From assembly GCA_030998225.1 (NCBI GenBank), contig JAPYXD010000715.1, forward strand, positions 7,816,501-7,880,500: 64,000 nt of DNA, read 5' to 3'. The notes below the pieces were generated by a model. It ran no database searches. It worked only from the letters and a program-made list of their open reading frames with translations, and was not told the origin of the DNA. Each line of letters starts with the position of its first letter. The stretch's first letter is position 1. Positions 56,099 through 64,000 of this stretch are shown one piece after another. This stretch comes from Diplolepis rosae (lineage: Eukaryota > Arthropoda > Insecta > Hymenoptera > Diplolepididae). Both the position numbers and the translations under genes were made by a program.

Positions 56099-56676
56099 CC
56101 CTAGCGAACTGGCTGAACGGTAGCTTTACGCTGTGGCGTAAAGCTATCGTAAAGCTATCGTAAAGTAGCGTTACAACTCATGAACGAGGCAAAATAAACA
56201 TTCAAACTGTTTTTATCCTTATTCTACATTGAAAATAACGTTAACTGGTAATTGAAATATACAATAATTTTATTTATTTACGCTAAAAGTTAAAAAAACA
56301 TAATACCTGTCATTGAAGGCAGTGCATTGGTTCATCACGTTCCATGTCTTCACCGTCAGGATTGAATATTTGTTAGAGTGAGATGAAAGTATAGTTGTGT
56401 CTCACTCCAACCAATGGTCAACTTTAACGGGGACGTTCCACAAAAGGTGAACCACTGCACTGCCTTCAATGACAGGTATTATGTTTTTTTAACTTTTAGC
56501 GTAAATAAATAAAATTATTACATATTTAAATTACCAGTTAACGTTATTTTTAACGTAGAATAAGGATAAAAACATTTTAAATGTTTATTTTGCCTCATTC
56601 ATGAGTTATAATGCTACTTTACGACAGCTTTACGCTATACAGCGTAAAGCTACCGTTCAGCCAGTTCGATAGGGTT
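56099..56676. mobile_element. Foldback element family B, complete copy (~578 bp)
   Basis: The ends CCCTAGCGAACTGGCTGAAC and GTTCAGCCAGTTCGATAGGG are inverted; the arms run almost to the centre (GTCTTCACCGTCAGG). Another copy abuts the 5' end of the pol remains (44205-44634), so the retroelement is bracketed by this family. Confidence 0.8.
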
Positions 56677-57277
56677 TGTATCATGTTTGACCCCAGGGTA
56701 GAATGCAAAAGAAAAATTCTAAAAATATCTTGATAAGTTCACAAAATACTATGAAGAGTAACCTTCAAAATGAGACCAAAAACGTTTAAAAATTTTAATT
56801 AATTTCAGTATTATTAATATTTTTCAAAAAGATCGAAATTTGACGTTTTTTTGCAATATATTCTTATAAAATTATCATTTTACCTTCAACTTGGGCTCAG
56901 ATGCAAAATTTTATTCACTTCCATGCTATCATGGGAAAAGAAACTTCGACTTGTTATTATAAAAATTAAGACACTTTAAGAATAGCTAAAACAGCAGGTG
57001 AATAAATAATTTTGACCGGTAGTGTATAGACTAGTCTTTTAGTTTAGGTATCTCAAATAGGGCTCATATGTATAATATTTTATTTATTGTACTTACAATT
57101 TAAGAAATGAAGATCACTAATGAGGACTCTGATCAGTCGAAAAGTTTGAAATTATATACAACATCGTATGAAATTAAATATATTGCTACTTACGTGAACA
57201 AACTGCACGCTACTTTCTCCAAAGTCTCGTGTGCCTTCTCTAGGTTTTTCTACTTGGGGGATCAAAATTTCAAAGTC
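56677..57277. other. Spacer with Tc1-end and hammerhead-like relics
   Basis: GACCGGTAGTGTA (about 57014) resembles a Tc1-type end. ATCACTAATGAGGACTCTGA then AGTCGAAAAG near 57110-57140 is a decayed copy of the hammerhead-like repeat. No gene. Confidence 0.4.
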
Positions 57278-57628
57278 TTATGGAGAAGAAACAGTCGCCG
57301 GTTTAATGTTCGCATCACTTTGACACTTTGACACATCACTACCCGACAATAAATTTAGCGTTGGAACCGAACCGTAGTTTAAAAGAAAAACGCCATTCCT
57401 CTTCTGGTAAAAACATTGTTCATTGAAATGTCGATGACAAACAAAATATTTTCTTTCCAATACTTGGAGGTATTCTAACCTCGACAAGTAGGGATTTACG
57501 CATGCTTCTATCCATCGTTGTCCATCATTTTCTTTCTTCGGAAACCGATGAATAGACAAATTGTTCTTCTGACCCCTTTTATAGGTACACCCACTAACCG
57601 CACACTGCATTTCGTACTTCGAATTCAT
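57278..57628 (-). CDS. THAP zinc-finger domain ORF, 116 aa
   Basis: A C2CH zinc-dependent DNA-binding THAP domain at residues ~9-92. C-x4-C (CAVSGC), IHRFPK, RWIEAC, CHRHF (Cys and His ligands) and SVPTLNL include all residues that define the family (C, C, P, W, C, H, F, P). After the domain comes a ~25-residue Ser-rich end. THAP domains occur in host transcription factors and at the N-terminus of P-type transposases; this ORF has no transposase behind it, so it may be a domesticated protein or a first exon. A GTAGTG after the codons for LSG could be a splice donor. Confidence 0.75.
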   Translation of the reverse strand: MNSKYEMQCAVSGCTYKRGQKNNLSIHRFPKKENDGQRWIEACVNPYLSRLEYLQVLERKYFVCHRHFNEQCFYQKRNGVFLLNYGSVPTLNLLSGSDVSKCQSDANIKPATVSSP

Positions 57629-57693
57629 TTTAAATGATTAAAAAGCGCAATCGCGTACGAATCGTTGATACTTGTTTGCACTTGTATACAACA

Positions 57694-58077
57694 ATGGCGG
57701 AACTCATACGAAGCCGTTCCCTTACCGCACTCCATACGCTTCCGACAACTAGCGCCGCGCATATCCGTTCAAATGAACTATCCTACGGGGACACCCAATA
57801 CATTAGAGGTTGACCTGCCCTGGAACTTAGCTTTTTTGAAACCCAAGTAACATTACCCGTCCGAATAGATCACATAGTTACTAAAGACTTATATTGTACC
57901 CTAAAACTATCTAGCCTCGACTGCTCCCTTTGCAATACACAAATTTTTTACATGCGGCAAAGAGCAGATTTATGCGTAACTTGTGCCGAACGTGTAATTC
58001 ATTTATACCAACAAGAAGCATTGTATAATGACGTCGATTCCGAAGCATCCACTATTATTTATAATAACAACGAATAA
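57694..58077 (+). pseudogene. Zinc-ribbon-like ORF of unknown origin
   Basis: One frame of 127 codons with a single internal TGA at 57811. The C-terminal half reads LKLSSLDCSLCNTQIFYMRQ then LCVTCAERVIHLY, a C-x2-C...C-x2-C pattern with 13 residues between the pairs, as in a small zinc ribbon. Around the TGA an alternative frame (MNYPTGTPNTLEVDLPWNLA) also looks coding, so a frameshift rather than a simple stop is possible. It lies 5' of the dsRBD-zinc-knuckle ORF in the same direction and may belong to the same retroelement. I do not recognise the family. Confidence 0.4.
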
Positions 58078-58181
58078 AAATAATAAATCAATCCATATTT
58101 TTTATTATTCTTTTTTCTAAATATGAACAATATCTATTAGTAACTTTTGTCAAAAAATTTTCCCTTTTAATTTTTTATTCG

Positions 58182-58607
58182 TTGTTTAAAACCATATTGC
58201 ATATACACCACTACTTCTTCCTTAATCGCTATAATGTAACGACAAACTTTAATCAATTAAAATGTTCTATCGGCAAAAAACAAACTTTTTTGGTAGATCT
58301 TAAAACAGACCACTGTTTTCTCTGCATGAAATATCTCTTTGAGTTAGGAAACGCGGAAAGTGAATATATCAACAAACGCAAAATTATTACCAAAAAAAAA
58401 CTAACTAACTTTAGAATTTTAATAAATTTAATCATCAACTCAACAGGTAATTCTTTTGCAGATCAAAACAATGGCTTTGCAGACAAGAGAACTATCGAAA
58501 GGTACTGCTGTACAAATTTAAAACGAGATAAACATAGAGTACGATTTCTCCGAACCCTCATATATTGTAAAATCGCTAGGGTTACAACAGGAGCTACCAC
58601 CATTTGA
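58182..58607 (+). pseudogene. Cys-containing ORF of unknown origin
   Basis: An open frame with LKTDHCFLCMKYLFELGNAE and a lysine-rich segment, overlapping the start of the dsRBD ORF. The C-x2-C after a short strand recalls the zinc-ribbon ORF just upstream (DCSLC). Only the part up to about 58440 looks coding; the rest is out of frame with the dsRBD and is likely fortuitous. Function unknown. Confidence 0.3.
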
Positions 58608-58920
58608 AGCAACTTGCGAAATTTTTAAAGATAATTTAACCTATGCTTGTATTGGGGAACCCGCGTCCCAAAGGAAAGTAGCTAAACAGAACGCAGCAGC
58701 GAAAGTCTTGGAAACACTTTTCACGAAATATGCATTTTTAGAAGAGAAATTAGAAAAATGCTTAGTAACAGAAACAAAATTTTTAACAATAAGTGATAAA
58801 AGCAGTAGAAAAGCTTTACAAAAATGGACTAATGTATGTAAAAGGTGTTTTGAAAGAGGACATTTAGCTCATAACTGCCGCAACCCTTTACGTAATAAAA
58901 AATATAAAAATAATTCTTAA
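58471..58920 (+). pseudogene. dsRBD-CCHC zinc-knuckle protein, 149 codons with one stop
   Basis: It starts MALQTRELSKGTAVQI, hits TAA at 58519, then continues in frame. The dsRBD includes ELPPFEATCEIFKDNLTYAC and KVAKQNAAAKVLETL, the typical K-x-A-K-x2-A-A helix that contacts dsRNA. After a ~40-residue linker comes CKRCFERGHLAHNC, a perfect C-x2-C-x4-H-x4-C retroviral-type knuckle, and a basic end. A TTCTTTTGCAG acceptor-like sequence lies 10 bases before ATG. A polypurine tract and LTR-like sequence follow 400 bp downstream in the same direction, so it is probably a retroelement gene. It is a nucleic-acid-binding protein, and RNAi suppression is a guess. Confidence 0.65.
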
Positions 58921-59320
58921 AAATCTACGACAATATAAAATTACGTTTTATATTACAGCATGTTATTTATAATTTACGAATATAAAATAAAAACTTATTG
59001 ATGTATTTAGTTATATAACAAAAAAATCATATGTAACCTTATGTTAAGTTCATACTATTTCAAAAAACTATGTAATTATTTATAACAAAAAAAATTATAA
59101 TATTAAGATAATATAAATTTTTATGACATCCAAAAAGAAATGGTCGATATTGAAATGTATCAAATAGTAGAATACAAATTGTAAAACAGACGCCGAAATG
59201 AATGTTATATTTTGTTACTATATCAGAGAAAGAATTTGCATGTATCTCTTCAAAAACATTAATGAATGTATTCTTCTTCCGAAGATTCGATCGCGGATGC
59301 TTCACCTCCGCGCTCGAACT
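58921..59320. other. AT-rich spacer before the polypurine tract
   Basis: No gene; it would be the 3' non-coding end of the retroelement. Confidence 0.35.
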
Positions 59321-59329
59321 AGGGGGGGG
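59321..59329 (+). promoter_or_regulatory. Polypurine tract
   Basis: AGGGGGGGG immediately precedes TGTGTCACGTCCCGCGACG. A G-run directly 5' of a TG-starting sequence is the usual primer site for plus-strand synthesis at a 3' LTR. Confidence 0.6.
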
Positions 59330-59960
59330 TGTGTCACGTCCCGCGACGTATTTGAATCTACTATAGGCACGGGCTAGGTCTAGAGAGAAATCTGGGGAAA
59401 TTACTAAAAGAGAGAGAAAACCACCTATTTAAAAGAGAGGTATAACTACGTCACACGTATCGGGAGACTGCGCAACGCGTGACGTCACCAAAAAATATAA
59501 TATAAAAAGGACACGCCACCAAGGGAAAACAAGTCTTGTGAGCAAAATTTAAGTGCGGCATTTTCTAAAAAACTAAAAAGGATTCTCAGCGTGAGATAAT
59601 TATACCGTGCAGTACGACAGTGTAATGACCCGAGAGTCATAAATTTACCGTGGTCCGTTTTACCGTTGAGTGAAGATAGGTATAGAAGAGACATCCAGGG
59701 CGTTTGAATGGTCTAAACCTTGCGGGGAAAGACGCCAGGGGTAGGTAAAGTTCCGGAACCAACCACGGGGATCGACACTTTCGAAAGTCGAAAAAATCTC
59801 ACGGATAAGAAGTAAGTTGCAGGAGTAAGGCCCAAACTTGTGTTGGTGAGTCTGCTGTATTCATGATGGGTCAGGTAGTCCTCGTCGATTCAACCCTAGC
59901 TTGTCGACAGAATTTCATAAAATAGCTTTTTACCTCTTTTCCTTCTACTTCGCTCTTTAC
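59330..59960 (+). repeat. LTR-like sequence with promoter elements
   Basis: It begins TGTGTCACGTCCCGCGACG after the polypurine tract. It contains a CRE-like TGACGTCA (about 59480) and a TATA-like AATATAATATAAAAAGG (about 59495), with GC-richer sequence downstream, as in a U3-R-U5. The 3' end is not defined: no clear CA end or target duplication was found. The first 16 bases recur at 60413, the start of a related LTR-like sequence. Confidence 0.5.
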
Positions 59961-60177
59961 TAGTCCTTTCCTAAAATCGGATATATATATATATCGGATA
60001 TATATATATATTTAAAAAAAAAAATATATATATATAAAATTAAAATAGTAAATTGTATTGACCCTTGATTTAATTCATAATACTTCTAAAGCTAATGCAA
60101 ACGTACCAAGTATTATGAATTATATATATAAAATAATACATAAAAGAGTAAACATGAAATATTTTATACTATAAATT

Positions 60178-60301
<124 letters not shown>

Positions 60302-60412
60302 GTATTATATTATAGTTTATGTTATAAATTTTATAATATAATTATATAAATATTTTATATTATAAATTTTGTATTATAATATATAAAAGAATATATATAA
60401 ATATCAAATATA

Positions 60413-60788
60413 TTGTCACGTCCCGCGACTCTACCGCCACAGGTAACAAGCAGATTAAGAAACCAATAAAGGGATCAAGACAGTATTATAGCGAGTGTGA
60501 TTTTATCGACGCAAGTTATAAACAAATCTACAGATCAATAGGATGATCAATATGAAATTACCATGTTTCGTTATAATACCTACACATGGTAACAAATCGA
60601 CTGACCCAGAGAGAAAGTGAATGAAGTCCTACAATACCAACACACTACCGTCACAACATGCGACTTGTAATAGCAAGTGACTTGTAATAACATGCGACTG
60701 GTCATAGACTTTGACAGTAAGAAAGGAAAGAAGTAAGAAAGTAATTATAAAATATTTTATATCATAATTTTTATAATATAATATATAT
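60413..60788 (+). repeat. Second LTR-like start
   Basis: TGTCACGTCCCGCGAC is identical to 59332-59347 but the following bases differ. It is probably the end of a related LTR element. No gene in it. Confidence 0.4.
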
Positions 60789-61036
60789 ATATAATTTAAT
60801 ATTTCCGATTTTTGAAAATGAATTCTTTAATGGATGAAATTATAAAAAAACAGTTTTTAAAAAAAAAAAATTATATAATCCAATTTGCTGTATTTGATAA
60901 TAATTAATTCAATTTCAGAAATAGGAAATGGTCGAGTTGTAGAGAATCTTTTTTCTAATAAAAATAATATTGCTATTCCTGAAAGCAAAATTATCTATTT
61001 TTGCCTGAGGTTTAATTTTCGTGATCGTACTACCTT
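60789..61036. mobile_element. Foldback element family A, copy 3 (partial)
   Basis: The right part matches the other copies (AAGCAAAATTATCTATTTTTGCCTG region; end GATCGTACTACCTTAA), while the left arm is missing. Non-coding. Confidence 0.6.
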
Positions 61037-61451
61037 AATAGTGATTATTTGAATTTATTTGCTACATTTCAATTTTTTACTCTAAAGGTTTTTTTACGCG
61101 TTTTTGCTAGATGTTGTTATTATTTTCATGCTTATTCGTGGCAGTGTTTTTTTAAGCGAGGGTCATTACTCTTTAAAGGCTTGCGCGATCTTTTTTTCGT
61201 TTGCCTCTTGTCTATAGATTCCCATTTCAAACCACGAGATACCCCCGAGACAACTAGTTTTCGAAGTAAGAAAAGTCTGTGCTTTTTGCAAGCTGTCTGA
61301 AATCATGTAGGATATTTTTCATTAGTTTTTTGTATAATATACTTTTCCAATTTTTCAATTTGACCGTAATCTGAACGCACATAAGCATATCTTTCAGCCA
61401 AAGCATTTAACTGCAATTCACAGACTTTTCGATACTCTTCGGTAACTACTG
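61037..61451. other. Downstream flank of the P-type transposase
   Basis: Probably the 3' region of the minus-strand transposase. One plus-strand frame (61049-61300) has no recognised motif and is probably fortuitous. Confidence 0.35.
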
Positions 61452-62451
61452 TCAGATTTCCTGTGGAAAATATATCACCAGAATATCTTTCGTTGGATAA
61501 GCTTTAAAGTGCGTAAGTAACTGATGTCCGAACTTTATTTGTTTACTACTATCAACAAGAGTTAAAAGACACTCTTTACAGTCCTGAAATCGTTTCCTAA
61601 GTGCAGAAACAGAAAATCCTGCACAGTAAGAAATTGCATTATCTTGCAGTGTCACTATTTTATAACAATTTAGGATGCTTTCCAATTCTTCTAGATTATC
61701 TTTGATGTCTTCATGTTCGTTATCGGTCTCAGTAACTGTTTCGTTAATAATGTCCTGTTCAAATTCATCATCGTCGTCAGTGTCTATGGCTGTGTCTACA
61801 ACGTTGATAACATCAGTTTTACAGTTATCATAGGAAGGTGTTTCTTGTGTAGAATAATTATTACTGTTAGAAATTTTATAATCAAATGATTCATTTAATC
61901 TACCAGGACTGACAAATAATTGTTCATCGTCATCTATTTCACAATTTGCAGATGTCGGAGGAGTTAGAAGACGATTCATTACAACGTATTGCAAATTTTG
62001 TCGAAATTGAGTTGCAGTGGGATTATTACCGTACGTAACACGCTGCCTTAAAACAGAAAATAGATTTTGAATGGGATCTTGTTGCAAATGGCTTGTTAAT
62101 AGATAATGAACTCCTTCCTCTTGTAGATCCTTCCACAATTGTAAAACTGCTGTCAGAGTAATTTTCATTGATATAAAAGTTGGAGGTGGCTTTGATTCTG
62201 GATTACTCATTTTCCACGTGTCAATCCAACTAAGAGCATCTCTTAATGTTTGTTCAACTTGATTATTTTTTCTACTTAAGGGTCTTCTCAAAGGACTGGG
62301 GTCACGAATTGTTCTGCTATTCATACAATCAAACAAATCGTTCATTTTCTTAATGAATGTCCCAAGTGAACGTGCTTCTTTTTTCGAAATGTTACTGCAA
62401 CTATTTATTAAATTTGACAAAGTTAAAAGTGCTGTGGAAACGTCATTACTA

Positions 62452-63209
62452 AAGGGTTTCCCAATAAGGGTGATATGTTTTGAAATTGAAAAAAAAACAC
62501 TGAATATTCATTCGGAATTGATCGAAATCTTTTTTATTATATTGGATATTCTATGCCATTTATGATTTAAACAATATATCGGCCAAATGTCCCCCGAGAC
62601 TTGAGCCAAAAATGCGCCTCATCAGAAAAGATGATTTTTTGATGAAAATTGGGATCATTTTCAATTGATTCCAGAGCCCAATCCGCGAACTCCCGACGCA
62701 AACGATGGTCATTAGGCTTCAGTTCTTGGGCCAGAATCATCTTATAGGGATGCAGGCCAAAATCCAATCGCAAAATACGCCAGGTAGTCATCCTGGACAG
62801 GCCCAATTCCTGAGATCGGCGTGGCACGGACAATTCATGGTTTTCCTCGATACTGGCCTGTACGGCGGCTATATTCTGTGTAGAACGTGCGGTACGCATA
62901 CGATTTTTAGGCTTAGTATCCAATAGAGTAAATTCACTCTCCAACTTATCGATTATTCGACGAATTGAGAGCGCGGATGGAGCAGAATGACGACCATATT
63001 TTGCACGATATGCTCTTTGAACACCGACAAAACTTCTCGAATTTTGATAAAATAATTGGACAATTTCCAAACGTTGTGGAAGCGTGAAACTACTCATGAT
63101 TAAATGGCAAACCTTACTGATGACAACTGACAGCAGACGTCAAAAATTTCAGTTCAAATGAGCCCGATAGGGACATTCAAAATCATATCACCCCTATTGG
63201 GAAACCCTT
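62452..63209 (-). mobile_element. Tc1/mariner deletion derivative, copy 2 (758 bp)
   Basis: Same ends (AAGGGTTTCCCAATAAGGGT), TA flanks (62450-62451, 63210-63211) and internal structure as copy 1 but in the opposite orientation. It encodes the same 176-aa truncated transposase at 63097-62567 on the minus strand. It is inserted in the P-type transposase, which dates it after that element. Confidence 0.9.
62567..63097 (-). CDS. Truncated transposase (DNA-binding part), 176 aa, copy 2
   Basis: Open frame from MSSFTLPQRLEIVQLFYQNS, nearly identical to 54098-54628 and ending at the same position after SDEAHFWLKSRGTF. Both copies remaining open may mean recent insertion, or selection for a binding-only protein; two copies cannot decide which. 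Confidence 0.75.
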   Translation of the reverse strand: MSSFTLPQRLEIVQLFYQNSRSFVGVQRAYRAKYGRHSAPSALSIRRIIDKLESEFTLLDTKPKNRMRTARSTQNIAAVQASIEENHELSVPRRSQELGLSRMTTWRILRLDFGLHPYKMILAQELKPNDHRLRREFADWALESIENDPNFHQKIIFSDEAHFWLKSRGTFGRYIV

Positions 63210-64000
63210 TATAAACTTGAGTTGCTGATTTTACATTCATTAAATCGAAAGGACCTGGAAATAAATGTGTTTCCGTTAGTTTAGGACACGCACGAACGAT
63301 ACCCTGGGAATCCTTTCGATATAATTGAACAAGGGTATTCCAGGAGATTTTTTCTCCTTTTTCCCCAAATAGAATATCATGTTTTTATGAGTATTCCTGA
63401 AGGTTTTCAGTAGGTGAACCCAATCGAAAAGAGCATAAATTTTCTTTCCGTTTAAATTGATGAAAGGTTTATTCATGGTAACCCCTAAGTTTTTGAACAT
63501 TTTTCGATTTGGAGCACCTTGATCGCAAATACTTGCTTTTACATCTAAACCAATTTTCAAAAGCTCCGAAACGACGGATCGCCATACCTTTTCTAGCATT
63601 TCAGCTTTAATAGGGCCAGCTGATAAATAATACGCAACAGGCAGTTTCCAATTGTATGTTAATCCGCGTACCATAAATACCAATACATGAGATGCTTGTT
63701 CTGAGTTTCTACTCCCAAACTCACCAAGATCTTGAAGTCCTTCTTCGAAATCCCATTCTTTATCATAAAAAACCCATTTTTTTATCGTCATTTCGTCAAA
63801 GATCACAACGCATTTTTTTTGCATTTTTGACATAGTTTTAACGAAGCTACTGAATTGTTTTATGACTGCATTGTCTATCCCGGCTTTCATACGCAACACG
63901 CTCACCCATCTTTGCACGGTTCTAACCGATGGTAATTTAAATCCCATTTTTTTAAATGCCTTATATTGTCTCGGAGATCTGTAGCACATAGCTAAAGAAA

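Larger units (their letters stand above)
61452..63989 (-). pseudogene. P-type (THAP9-like) transposase, split by a mariner copy
   Basis: It runs on the minus strand from the window edge. The 5' part (63989-63276) has KLPSVRTVQRWVSVLRM, the first catalytic Asp in VVIFDEMTIKKWVF, the second in SICDQGAPNRKMFKNLGV, and FDWVHLLKTFRNTHKN of the GTP-binding insertion. A frameshift near 63355 changes frame; the correct frame resumes with IVRACPKLTETHLFPGPFDL (about 63300). At 63209-62452 a TA-flanked mariner derivative interrupts it. Homology then resumes with SNDVSTALLTL and continues at 62420-61452: DPIQNLFSVLRQR (the NLF-x-R motif) and an acidic C-terminus. The THAP domain would lie beyond the window. 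Dead copy. Confidence 0.88.

Overview
The window is nuclear DNA from an arthropod, most likely an insect; the sequence does not fix the order. It is AT-rich. It holds one recognisable host gene, SPT6, with insect-like protein sequence and GT-AG introns. The rest is almost entirely nested transposable elements: mariner, P/THAP, hAT-like, Mutator-like and Helitron-like elements, foldback MITEs and LTR elements. REGION 1 (1-7.0 kb): GC-rich hairpins, a truncated recombinase-like ORF, three mariner fossils of different ages, a TTAA-flanked MITE and two foldback elements. REGION 2 (7.2-31.7 kb, minus strand): SPT6, which I rebuilt as eight exons with consistent splice phases and about 1,702 residues (acidic N-terminus, core, YqgF-like, HhH, S1 and tandem SH2 domains). 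Its introns are full of transposons. Intron 2 is 11.6 kb and holds a 5.4 kb element with an 8-bp target duplication that carries head-to-tail and inverted arrays of a 153-bp satellite. REGION 3 (31.8-43.2 kb): nested inverted-repeat elements with 8-bp target duplications, one with remains of a P-type transposase and an 81/82-bp tandem repeat, then a related element holding two Helitron-like insertions. REGION 4 (44.6-56.1 kb, plus strand): a decayed Ty3/Gypsy-class endogenous retroelement. After the pol remains (RT, RNase H, an unusual AT-hook/acidic insert, integrase) come a 103-aa ORF that reads as a CARD, an env-like glycoprotein with a signal peptide and a transmembrane segment, and an ORF that reads as a double-stranded-RNA-binding domain. 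A splice-acceptor-like YAG lies within a few bases upstream of each of these three start codons. The env is split by a 3.7 kb hAT-like element that itself contains a palindromic element and a Tc1/mariner deletion derivative. REGION 5 (56.1-64 kb): a foldback element, a THAP-domain ORF, a second dsRBD ORF fused to a CCHC zinc knuckle, a polypurine tract directly followed by an LTR-like sequence, an (AT)n tract, and a P-type transposase pseudogene broken by a second, almost identical copy of the mariner derivative. The strongest candidate for something undescribed is the retroelement in regions 4-5. Its accessory genes resemble an apoptosis-adaptor decoy (CARD) and RNAi-suppressor-type proteins (dsRBD) beside an env. 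These functions are inferred from sequence patterns only.
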